Assembly: GCA_007119335.1 (NCBI GenBank)
Contig: SKPU01000049.1
Span: forward strand, 1 to 5,799
From: Syntrophomonadaceae bacterium
GTDB taxonomy: Bacteria > Bacillota > Dethiobacteria > DTU022
DNA length: 5,799 bases
Reading direction: 5' to 3'
The notes beneath the pieces were generated by a model. It searched no databases. It had not been told where the DNA came from and was given only the letters and a program-made list of their open reading frames with translations. Of this stretch, positions 1 through 5,799 are shown in pieces. The position numbers and the translations under genes are program-made. Within the stretch, counting starts at the first letter, position 1. Each line of letters begins with the position of its first letter.

Positions 1-1943
1 TCAAGGTTAAAGAGTCACACACCTATCAAGACGATGAAGACAAAATTTACAGCTTTAATGGTGAAATACTTCCAGAACTACAGAAACATGCCGCGGTCTA
101 TTACAGTGATCGCTTTAAAAAGTCCGGAGTTCGAAAGACACCTCGCTTTAGAGGACAGGTCGGTATTAATTGGCATCTGGATCTTCTTGAAATGAATTTT
201 GAACTTGAAGGGGTAGAACAGGAAGAATTAGTATATATCTGGCAATCCCTTCAGGAAAAGCGAAAATACCACCGCCTGCGGGATGGTTCCCTGCTTATTT
301 TGGAAGAAGGGGGTGTGCAGCAGATGGCTTCCCTTGCTGAGACCTTTGATTTGCAGCCTGCAGAATTGGAAAATGGGGCTATTCAGATGCCCAGGCAGCA
401 AGCTTTTCAGTTGGATCAGCTTGCCCGGGATGAAAATATGGAGGGGTTGGTCCAAGATCGAGAGGTGGAAGAACTGTTGGAAATGGTGCGGCACCCCGAA
501 GAAACTGATTGCCCTGTGCCTTCCTCCCTGGATGAAGTGCTGCGGGATTACCAGAAGACCGGGTTTCGCTGGATGAAGAATTTAGCCCGCTGTGGATTTG
601 GGGGAATTCTGGCAGATGATATGGGGCTTGGCAAAACCCTGCAGGCGATTGCCCTGATTATAGCGCAGCAGGAAGAGAGCGAGGAGCCACTCCTTCCGAC
701 CCTGGTAGTGGCGCCGGCTTCATTAATCTATAATTGGGCCGCTGAAATTGATAAGTTTGCGGCAGGGCTTAAAACATTGGTTTTCGGGGGAACCCGCTCA
801 GAACGCCGGGAAATGCTTTCCCGGATCGGGGGAGCAGACGTAGTTATTACCTCTTACCCACTTTTGCGCAGGGATGGCGCCGCACTAAGTGATTTTAAAT
901 TTTACAATTGCTTTTTCGATGAAGCTCAAAATATGAAAAATCCACAATCCCAGACAGCGCAATGGGCGCGTAAAATAGAGGCAAAACATCGCTTTGCCCT
1001 GACAGGAACCCCCATGGAGAATTCGCTGACCGAGTTGTGGTCTATCTTCCAGACTCTTATGCCAGGCTACCTGCAGTCACATAAAAAGTTTATTCAAAAA
1101 TACGGAGGCTCAATGGCTGATGATCCTGCCGTGCGTGAGAAAACAGCTCATGCCCTGGCGGCGAAAGTGCGCCCCTTCATCCTGCGCCGGGTTAAAAAAG
1201 ATGTCCTGAAGGAGCTGCCTCCGAAAATCGAGCACCGTTATATTTCAGAGTTGACCCGGGAACAGAAAAAACTTTACCTGGCTTATCTTGAACAGCTGCG
1301 TGGGGAAGCGCAACGGAGCTTGAAGGAGGAGGGCTTTGAAAAAAACCGGATTAAAATACTGGCCGGGTTAACCCGTTTGCGGCAGATCTGTTGTCACCCC
1401 TCCCTGTTTTTGGATGACTATAGTGGAGAAAGCGCCAAGCTGCTGCAGCTGCAGGAATTGCTGCGGGAAGTTGTCGGCGGCGGGCACCGGGTTCTTTTAT
1501 TTTCCCAGTTTACAGGGATGCTGCAGTTGATAAAAGATATGCTTGAGCGGGAAGGCCACCGCTATGTATATCTGGATGGTTCAGTAAAAACGGGTGAGCG
1601 CCTGCAGCTTGTGGATGAATTTAATAATGGCCGGGCCCCGGTGTTTTTGATTTCTCTCCGGGCCGGAGGAACCGGCCTAAACCTGACCGGCGCTGATGTG
1701 GTTATTCAATACGATCTCTGGTGGAACCCTGCCGTGGAAGAACAGGCGGCAGGAAGAGCCCACCGTTTTGGCCAGGAGAAAGTAGTCCAGGTGATCCGGT
1801 TATTAGCCAGGGACACTATCGAAGAAAAAATTTATGATTTACAGCACAAGAAAAAAGAGTTGATAGATAGGGTAATCCAACCGGGTGAAAGTTTCTTGTC
1901 AGCGATGAGTGAAGAAGATCTAAAAGAATTGCTCGAGTTGTAG
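1..1943 (+). CDS. SNF2-family DNA helicase/ATPase, C-terminal part (5' end outside window)
   Basis: The protein is a bacterial SWI2/SNF2-type DNA-dependent ATPase. Members translocate on double-stranded DNA and are thought to remodel protein-DNA complexes or assist transcription and repair; the exact role of the bacterial proteins is poorly defined. The frame is open from base 3 to the TAG at 1941-1943, giving 646 visible residues. The ATG at 192 has no ribosome binding site and lies inside a conserved-looking stretch, so it is not the start. Visible residues 1 to about 160 resemble the bacterial SNF2-associated domain. The helicase core follows: motif I DDMGLGKT (205-212, Walker lysine 211), Ia VVAPASLIYNW (235-245), II DEAQ (306-309), III TGTPMEN (334-340), IV FSQF (500-503), V AGGTGLNLTGAD (554-565), DLWWNP (571-576) and VI QAAGRAHRFGQ (581-591) with its arginines. 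All key residues are intact. Family members are commonly about 1,000-1,100 residues, often with an N-terminal SWIM zinc finger, so roughly 400 residues probably lie upstream. The family call is secure; the biological role is not. Confidence 0.95.
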   Translation, partial: KVKESHTYQDDEDKIYSFNGEILPELQKHAAVYYSDRFKKSGVRKTPRFRGQVGINWHLDLLEMNFELEGVEQEELVYIWQSLQEKRKYHRLRDGSLLILEEGGVQQMASLAETFDLQPAELENGAIQMPRQQAFQLDQLARDENMEGLVQDREVEELLEMVRHPEETDCPVPSSLDEVLRDYQKTGFRWMKNLARCGFGGILADDMGLGKTLQAIALIIAQQEESEEPLLPTLVVAPASLIYNWAAEIDKFAAGLKTLVFGGTRSERREMLSRIGGADVVITSYPLLRRDGAALSDFKFYNCFFDEAQNMKNPQSQTAQWARKIEAKHRFALTGTPMENSLTELWSIFQTLMPGYLQSHKKFIQKYGGSMADDPAVREKTAHALAAKVRPFILRRVKKDVLKELPPKIEHRYISELTREQKKLYLAYLEQLRGEAQRSLKEEGFEKNRIKILAGLTRLRQICCHPSLFLDDYSGESAKLLQLQELLREVVGGGHRVLLFSQFTGMLQLIKDMLEREGHRYVYLDGSVKTGERLQLVDEFNNGRAPVFLISLRAGGTGLNLTGADVVIQYDLWWNPAVEEQAAGRAHRFGQEKVVQVIRLLARDTIEEKIYDLQHKKKELIDRVIQPGESFLSAMSEEDLKELLEL

Positions 1944-2044
1944 GAACGCCTGCAGTCATGGCAATTGATAACAGATGTTGACCTAATATCTAAATTATTG
2001 CTTAAAAAACTTGCCTGACCATGCTAGCTTATGAAAAACGGATG

Positions 2045-2050
2045 TAAAAT
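2045..2050 (+). promoter_or_regulatory. Possible -10 element upstream of the M16 pair
   Basis: TAAAAT matches the sigma-A -10 consensus at five of six positions and lies 32 bp before the TTG start. It sits in the nine-base context TAAAATAGA, which also occurs at the better-supported promoter before the aminotransferase (4738-4746). No convincing -35 hexamer lies 16-18 bp upstream, where the sequence reads approximately TGCTAG. I see no clear terminator after the helicase gene in 1944-2044, so read-through from the helicase is an alternative. Weak call. Confidence 0.25.
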
Positions 2051-2068
2051 AGATGATTTTTTAGGATT

Positions 2069-2075
2069 GGAGGAG
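2069..2075 (+). promoter_or_regulatory. Ribosome binding site that selects a TTG start
   Basis: GGAGGAG lies 7 nt before the TTG at 2083 and is close to an ideal Shine-Dalgarno sequence. It decides the start of the first M16 gene: the next residues (QAIYTEHYLPNGIRLL) fit the usual N-terminus of this family, and no ATG in the same frame lies at a comparable distance. Confidence 0.8.
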
Positions 2076-2082
2076 TTTAGAC

Positions 2083-3369
2083 TTGCAAGCAATTTATACA
2101 GAGCACTATTTGCCGAATGGTATCAGGTTGCTTTTTATACCGACCGATAAGTTCAAAACTATCTCGATGGGTTTTTTCCTGCACCAGGAATTGCGAAGGG
2201 ATTTAGCGGCTTTAAATTCTCTTCTGCCTGCTGTGCTGGAGCAGGGCTGTCGGCTTTATCCTGATAAGCTGACCCTGCAGCGAAAACTGGATAACCTCTA
2301 CGGCGCCGATTTAGGATCGGATATTATAAAAAGCGGTGAAAGACATGTGCAGGCCTTTATGTTTGAATCAGCGCACGGTAAATATTTAGGGGAAAACGGT
2401 CAACTACTAAAGGAAGGCATGTCTGTTTTGGGCTCGGTTGTCGGTGACCCGCTAATTTTAGATCATCGTTTCAAAGAAGACTATGTTAAACAGGAGAAGC
2501 TGCAGTTGATCAAAGACATTAAGGCGCTGCTTAACGACAAGGCAGCTTATGCTTACGAGCGGTGTATTTCGTTAATGTGCACTGAGGAAAGATTTGGCAC
2601 CTATAAGCTTGGTTGGATGGAAGATTATGATAGGATTGATGCGGAAGGGCTGTACCGGTATTACCGGGATGTTTTTTACAATAATCCTCTCGACCTTTAC
2701 GTGATCGGTGATTTGGAGGAAACCCAGGTTTTAGAAACAGCCGGCAGCGCTTTTAACTTTTCCAGAAACAGCGCATCAAAAACCCTGTCTTTTACAGAAG
2801 TCAGTCGAACGATAGAACAGGTCCGTTATCACGAGGAAGAAATGTCTGTTAACCAGACCAAGATGGTCCTAGGGTTTCGCACTCACACTGCTTATCAGGA
2901 TGATCAGTATTGCCCTCTCCTGGTTTACAGCGGAATTTTAGGTGCGTTTCCTCATTCCAAACTATTTATGAAAGTTCGTGAAGACGCCGGACTGGCCTAT
3001 TATGTTTTTTCCCGTCTGGAAAAGCATAAGGGATTGATGATTATTGCAGCCGGCATTGATTACGCTGATCAACAAAAAGCACGGGAAATTATTGACTGCC
3101 AGATGGAAGATATGGCAGCCGGCAGGATTAGCGATACAGAATTGGATAATACCAAGCATGGACTGATCAACAAGATCCTTTCTCAGCAGGATAGTCCGGG
3201 TCAATTGATCAACTCTCATCTCGATGGTTCAATAAGCGGCAGAACCTATTCAGCAGATGAGCTTATTGAAAGGATTGAAGCGGTTAATCTTAAAGATATT
3301 CAGGCGGTTGCCGAAAAGATAGAGTTAGATACGGTTTACCTTTTGAAACCCCGGGAAGGAGGCAAATAA
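2083..3369 (+). CDS. ymfF: YmfF-like M16 peptidase homologue, non-catalytic subunit (EF-P modification-associated)
   Basis: This is a 428-residue M16B-type (insulinase/processing-peptidase-like) protein with the usual two-domain size. It has no signal peptide or membrane segment, so it is probably cytoplasmic. The N-terminal half lacks the zinc site: where active relatives have HFLEH, residues 50-54 read AVLEQ, so both histidines are missing. The C-terminal half keeps the substrate-side motif LGAFPHSKLFMKVRE followed by DAGLAYY, with Arg299 and Tyr306 (residues 287-307). This pattern, and a catalytic partner immediately downstream, match the YmfF/YmfH pair of Bacillus and other Bacillota. In B. 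subtilis that pair has been associated with 5-aminopentanol modification of EF-P, and databases also spell the name YfmF. By analogy with two-subunit M16B enzymes, it likely forms a heterodimer with the next gene product and supplies substrate-binding residues. Translation starts at a TTG with a strong ribosome binding site. A role in peptide processing unrelated to EF-P cannot be excluded. Confidence 0.88.
   Translation: MQAIYTEHYLPNGIRLLFIPTDKFKTISMGFFLHQELRRDLAALNSLLPAVLEQGCRLYPDKLTLQRKLDNLYGADLGSDIIKSGERHVQAFMFESAHGKYLGENGQLLKEGMSVLGSVVGDPLILDHRFKEDYVKQEKLQLIKDIKALLNDKAAYAYERCISLMCTEERFGTYKLGWMEDYDRIDAEGLYRYYRDVFYNNPLDLYVIGDLEETQVLETAGSAFNFSRNSASKTLSFTEVSRTIEQVRYHEEEMSVNQTKMVLGFRTHTAYQDDQYCPLLVYSGILGAFPHSKLFMKVREDAGLAYYVFSRLEKHKGLMIIAAGIDYADQQKAREIIDCQMEDMAAGRISDTELDNTKHGLINKILSQQDSPGQLINSHLDGSISGRTYSADELIERIEAVNLKDIQAVAEKIELDTVYLLKPREGGK
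3356..3362 (+). promoter_or_regulatory. Ribosome binding site inside the end of the upstream gene
   Basis: AAGGAGG lies within the final codons of the YmfF-like gene, 9 nt before the ATG at 3372. The upstream stop (TAA, 3367-3369) is only 2 nt from that ATG. This indicates one transcript and probable translational coupling, as expected for subunits made in equal amounts. Confidence 0.8.
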
Positions 3370-3371
3370 AA

Positions 3372-4679
3372 ATGAAAGAAAACCATAAATTGATCGAGAG
3401 CAAAACATTAGATGAAACCCTTCACCAGTCTAGTTTTTACCCCGGGCTTAATCTGTATGTTTTGCCCCGGCCGGGTTACCAAAAAAAATACGCTGTCTAT
3501 TCCACTCGCTTCGGTTCTATTGATAACCGTTTCCGGGTAGAACCGGAAAACGAAATTACTGAACTGCCTGACGGTGTGGCCCATTTTCTAGAACACAAAC
3601 TGTTCGAAGATGAGCGAGGTAATGTATTTGATCGTTTTGCTGCCCTGGGCGCTTCGCCAAACGCTTTTACTTCATTTACACAGACCTCCTATCTCTTTTC
3701 CTGTACCTCTAATTTTGAGCAGAGCTTAAATCATTTGCTCGATTTTGTTCAAGAACCATATTTTACTGAACAGACAGTGCAGAAAGAGCAGGGCATTATC
3801 GGTCAGGAGATCCAAATGTATCAAGACCATCCGCACTGGCGCGTTTTCTTTAACCTTTTGGAGGGTCTGTACCAGCAGCACCCGGTTCGTAATGACATTG
3901 CCGGTACAGCAGAAAGCATTGCTCAGATTACTCCGGATTTACTGTACCGATGTTACAAAACTTTCTATCATCCAAGCAATATGGCTTTATTTGTAATCGG
4001 TGATCTTAATCCAAGCCAGGTTGCCAGGCAGGTTGAAGAAAACCTTGCCGGCCGCAACTATCAGGCCCTGGGTGAGATAGTCCGCCTTTTCCCGGAAGAA
4101 CCGGCAGAGATCAACCGGAAGCGCAGCGAGCAGGAACTGGTTGTTTCTGAGCCCATTATGTTCCTTGGGTTTAAGGATCCGGTTGTTGAAAAACTGCAGG
4201 GCCGGGATTTAATGCGACGGGAAATACTGATGGAACTAATATTAGATATTATCTTTGGCTCAAGTGAACAGTTCTACAATGACCTGTACCGCGATAATTT
4301 AATCGATGAAAATTTTGGTGCGGAATATACCGCTGAAATAAATTACGGGTACACCATGATTGGTGGTGAAACCAGGGACCCTGAAAAACTTTGCGAGCGG
4401 ATCATGGATGAAATAGCAGAAATCAGAAACACAGGGATTAGAGCCGAACAATTCGAACGACACCGCCGCAAAATACTCGGCGGCTATATCCGGCGTTTCA
4501 ATTCACTTGAATTTATTGCTAACAATTTTTTGGCTTACCATTTCAGGGGGACTGAACTTTTTGAACTGCCCTCCATCTTGCATGAAATAAAGCTGGGAGA
4601 TGCTGTGAGTTTGCTTGAAGAAAATCTGGACCCTGCTCTGCACACTGTTTCACTGGTTAAGCCACCCGAAGAAGAGTAA
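3372..4679 (+). CDS. ymfH: YmfH-like M16 zinc metallopeptidase, catalytic subunit (EF-P modification-associated)
   Basis: This is a 435-residue M16B zinc peptidase with no export signal, so it is predicted to be cytoplasmic. The inverted zinc motif HFLEH is intact: His71 and His75 as ligands and Glu74 as the catalytic base. Downstream, Glu139 and Glu146 (EQGIIGQEIQMY) are spaced seven apart, as are the conserved glutamates of the family, and Glu146 is the likely third zinc ligand. The C-terminal half is M16-like but lacks the GLAY tyrosine of its partner: the equivalent region reads LYRDNLIDENFGAEY (305-319), keeping an arginine (307) but not the tyrosine at that place. The two proteins thus carry complementary halves of an active site. 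In B. subtilis, YmfH is associated with EF-P 5-aminopentanol modification together with YmfF, but the physiological substrate is not something I can derive here. The ATG is set by AAGGAGG at 3356-3362. In Bacillus the reductase gene ymfI follows ymfH; here it does not. Confidence 0.9.
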   Translation: MKENHKLIESKTLDETLHQSSFYPGLNLYVLPRPGYQKKYAVYSTRFGSIDNRFRVEPENEITELPDGVAHFLEHKLFEDERGNVFDRFAALGASPNAFTSFTQTSYLFSCTSNFEQSLNHLLDFVQEPYFTEQTVQKEQGIIGQEIQMYQDHPHWRVFFNLLEGLYQQHPVRNDIAGTAESIAQITPDLLYRCYKTFYHPSNMALFVIGDLNPSQVARQVEENLAGRNYQALGEIVRLFPEEPAEINRKRSEQELVVSEPIMFLGFKDPVVEKLQGRDLMRREILMELILDIIFGSSEQFYNDLYRDNLIDENFGAEYTAEINYGYTMIGGETRDPEKLCERIMDEIAEIRNTGIRAEQFERHRRKILGGYIRRFNSLEFIANNFLAYHFRGTELFELPSILHEIKLGDAVSLLEENLDPALHTVSLVKPPEEE

Positions 4680-4688
4680 TCCTCTAGC

Positions 4689-4723
4689 CCTGGATCTTCA
4701 AAAATCCCGGACTATTGATTTTT
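4689..4723 (+). terminator. Weak terminator-like hairpin after the M16 pair
   Basis: CCTGGAT (4689-4695) can pair with ATCCCGG (4704-4710) across an 8-nt loop, with one T-C mismatch. A run of five T (4719-4723) follows, but only after an 8-nt gap, so this is a poor intrinsic terminator. An overlapping alternative is the perfect repeat CAAAAATC (4699-4706) with GATTTTTG (4717-4724), which is AT-rich and covers the -35 element of the next promoter. The two foldings cannot coexist. Some read-through into the aminotransferase is likely. Confidence 0.3.
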
Positions 4724-4743
4724 GTGGCCATGAGGGTTAAAAT
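4715..4743 (+). promoter_or_regulatory. Sigma-A-type promoter of the aminotransferase gene
   Basis: The -35 element TTGATT (4715-4720) and -10 element TAAAAT (4738-4743) are separated by exactly 17 bp, matching consensus at four and five of six positions. The predicted transcription start is near 4750, giving a leader of about 45 nt. The inverted repeat at 4754-4775 begins only a few bases after this start, so the promoter is probably repressible. It indicates that the aminotransferase can be expressed independently of the M16 pair. Confidence 0.6.
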
Positions 4744-4753
4744 AGAATTATTG

Positions 4754-4775
4754 TTGTGCACAATAATGTGCACAA
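4754..4775. promoter_or_regulatory. Perfect 22-bp inverted repeat: candidate operator (or leader hairpin)
   Basis: TTGTGCAC, a 6-bp centre AATAAT, and GTGCACAA form a perfect inverted repeat. It is also a tandem repeat, because the unit TGTGCACAA occurs at 4755-4763 and 4767-4775, a 12-bp period. The left copy is itself a perfect 10-bp palindrome (TTGTGCACAA), extended by ATT and AAT flanks to 18 bp (4750-4767) with one mismatched pair. It lies at about +4 to +25 of the predicted transcript and 6 nt before the ribosome binding site. Tandem sites about one helical turn apart suggest two repressor dimers on one face of the DNA. As RNA it would form an 8-bp stem with a 6-nt loop near the 5' end. 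I cannot name the regulator. Confidence 0.6.
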
Positions 4776-4781
4776 AGCATT

Positions 4782-4788
4782 AGGAGGA
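4782..4788 (+). promoter_or_regulatory. Ribosome binding site of the aminotransferase gene
   Basis: AGGAGGA lies 6 nt before the ATG at 4795. It is a strong, well-placed Shine-Dalgarno sequence that fixes the start codon. Confidence 0.85.
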
Positions 4789-4794
4789 TTGGTC

Positions 4795-5799
4795 ATGAAT
4801 AATTTTACAAAGTATGTTAATCCATATCTGGGTGAAATACTCGAGAGTATCAAGCTCGATCAAAAATATGTGCGGGGTGAAGGTTGCTATTTGTATGATG
4901 AAGAGGGCAATCGTTATCTAGATTGTATAGCAGCCTATGGAGCACTGCCTTTTGGGCATAATCCTCCACAGATTTGGAAGGCGATCAATATTTATCAGAA
5001 TAGTATGGAACCGAACTTTATTCAACCTTCGGCCCTCGATGCTGCGGGAGAGCTCGGACGCCGCCTGGTTGAACTGGCTCCCGAAGGTCTGCAATATGTT
5101 ACCTTTGCTAACAGTGGGACTGAAGCTGTTGAAGCAGCTATTAAGCTTAGCCGCTCTGCAACCGGTCGGTTAGGTATATTAACCACTGAAAACAGTTTTC
5201 ACGGTAAAACTTTTGGCGCTCTTTCAGCAACCGGTAATCCTGGTTACCAGGAAGCGTTTGGCGCGCCAGCTGAGCACTTTAACCATATTGTCTTCGGAGA
5301 TTTGAGCGCTCTTGAGAGCGAACTGTCTGCCAACCCTGATTACTATGCCGCTTTTATGATAGAACCAATCCAGGGTGAGGGTGGGATCGTTGAACCGCCG
5401 GCCGGGTATTTAGCTGAAGTTAAAGAAATCTGCAGCCGCTACGGAGTTCTGCTTGTCTTAGATGAAATTCAGACCGGCCTGGGACGGACCGGTGATCTTT
5501 TTGCCTGTGAACGGGAAGAGGTTGCTCCTGATATTCTTATCCTGGCCAAGGCCCTGGGCGGTGGTCTCATGCCTGTCGGGGCTTGCCTGAGCACAGAAAA
5601 AGTATACACCGAGGATTTTGGGAACAAGCATTCTTCAACATTTGCCGGCAATGCAATGGCCTGCCGGGTTGGACTGCAGGTCATGGAAGTTTTGACTGCA
5701 AACAATAAAGCGATGCTTACCGAAGTGCAAACCAGGGGTGAAATGCTTAAGGAAGGTCTTTTCAGACTGCGGGAAAAATATCCTCATTTGATTAAGACA
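4795..5799 (+). CDS. Class-III PLP-dependent aminotransferase, putrescine aminotransferase-like (3' end outside window)
   Basis: The frame is open from the ATG at 4795 to the window edge with no stop: 335 residues of a family usually 400-460 long, so the small C-terminal domain is cut off. Fold-type I hallmarks are all present: SGTEA (107-111, cofactor phosphate loop), SFHGK (134-138, ring stacking), EPIQGEGG (190-197), DEIQTGLGRTG (223-233, Asp223 for the pyridine nitrogen and Gln226), AKALGGG with Schiff-base Lys252, and SSTFAGN with Thr282 contacting phosphate across the dimer. The stretches APDILILAKALGGGLMPVGA (244-263) and GALSAT (141-146) resemble E. coli PatA/YgjG more than acetylornithine or glutamate-semialdehyde enzymes. 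PatA moves the amino group of putrescine or cadaverine to 2-oxoglutarate, giving aminoaldehydes that cyclise. Substrate cannot be proven from this fragment: ornithine, acetylornithine, 4-aminobutyrate or lysine 6-amino specificities remain possible. It has its own promoter and operator-like repeat, suggesting control by a metabolite-responsive repressor. Confidence 0.9.
   Translation, partial: MNNFTKYVNPYLGEILESIKLDQKYVRGEGCYLYDEEGNRYLDCIAAYGALPFGHNPPQIWKAINIYQNSMEPNFIQPSALDAAGELGRRLVELAPEGLQYVTFANSGTEAVEAAIKLSRSATGRLGILTTENSFHGKTFGALSATGNPGYQEAFGAPAEHFNHIVFGDLSALESELSANPDYYAAFMIEPIQGEGGIVEPPAGYLAEVKEICSRYGVLLVLDEIQTGLGRTGDLFACEREEVAPDILILAKALGGGLMPVGACLSTEKVYTEDFGNKHSSTFAGNAMACRVGLQVMEVLTANNKAMLTEVQTRGEMLKEGLFRLREKYPHLIKT

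Noticed and set aside
228..494. Open frame on the minus strand (88 codons)
   Set aside because: It lies wholly within the well-supported helicase gene on the opposite strand, with no family resemblance.
283..576. Open frame on the plus strand (97 codons) in another frame of the helicase
   Set aside because: It overlaps the helicase frame, its composition is rich in Trp and Cys as expected of an out-of-frame shadow, and it has no family resemblance.
1944..2044. Intrinsic terminator after the helicase gene
   Set aside because: I found no stable GC-rich stem followed by a T run; the only pairing arms (such as GGCAA with TTGCC) are five bases long and about 46 nt apart.
2962..3219. Minus-strand open frame (85 codons) inside the YmfF-like gene
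   Set aside because: Antisense shadow of a conserved coding region, with no recognisable domain.
3745..3996. Plus-strand open frame (83 codons) inside the YmfH-like gene
   Set aside because: Out-of-frame shadow of the catalytic subunit; the true frame carries HxxEH and the M16 pattern across it.
2083..4679. RiPP-type cluster with M16 peptidases (as AlbE/AlbF in subtilosin production)
   Set aside because: No precursor peptide, radical SAM enzyme or transporter is visible, and the pair fits YmfF/YmfH better in size and motifs.
4754..4775. Rex or CRP binding site, or DnaA box
   Set aside because: The TTGTG and CACAA arms span 22 bp rather than the 18 bp of Rex sites, the TGTG/CACA arms do not have CRP spacing, and TTGTGCACA differs from the DnaA box TTATCCACA at two positions with no other origin-like features.
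4730..4783. A 17-codon ATG frame that could be read as a leader peptide before the aminotransferase
   Set aside because: Its ATG lies upstream of the predicted transcription start and overlaps the promoter, and it has no Shine-Dalgarno sequence.
4937..5173. Plus-strand open frame (78 codons) inside the aminotransferase
   Set aside because: Out of frame with the aminotransferase, which shows every expected PLP motif across the region.
5469..5705. Minus-strand open frame (78 codons) opposite the aminotransferase
   Set aside because: Antisense shadow over the DEIQTG and lysine regions of the aminotransferase.

Overview
The window is 5.8 kb of ordinary-looking bacterial chromosome with four co-directional (+ strand) protein genes. 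The two at the edges are cut by the window. Strong AGGAGG-type ribosome binding sites, one TTG start, mid-range base composition by eye, and the gene families (a bacterial SNF2 helicase and a YmfF/YmfH M16 peptidase pair) together suggest a Bacillota, probably a clostridial-type lineage. The genus cannot be read from the sequence, and this assignment is an inference.

Layout. Positions 1-1943 hold the C-terminal 646 residues of a large SNF2-family DNA-dependent ATPase. Its reading frame is open to the left edge, so the ATG at 192 is internal and not the start. A 139-bp spacer (1944-2082) carries a possible weak promoter and a strong ribosome binding site. Then come two tightly coupled M16-family genes: a non-catalytic YmfF-like subunit (2083-3369, TTG start) and a catalytic YmfH-like subunit with an intact HxxEH zinc site (3372-4679). 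A 115-bp spacer (4680-4794) holds a weak terminator-like hairpin, a good sigma-A-type promoter, and a perfect 22-bp inverted repeat made of two TGTGCACAA units placed at the predicted transcription start. From 4795 to the right edge runs the first 335 codons of a class-III PLP-dependent aminotransferase, closest in its motifs to putrescine aminotransferase (PatA/YgjG).

How the genes may work together. In Bacillus subtilis, YmfF and YmfH are associated with 5-aminopentanol modification of elongation factor EF-P. PatA-type enzymes can turn putrescine or cadaverine into 4-aminobutanal or 5-aminopentanal. An aminotransferase beside ymfFH therefore raises the hypothesis of a local link between diamine chemistry and EF-P modification. 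The aminotransferase appears to have its own regulated promoter, so co-function is unproven. I see no RNA gene, mobile element, CRISPR array or clearly novel multi-gene system. The most distinctive non-coding signal is the TTGTGCAC/GTGCACAA inverted repeat at 4754-4775.
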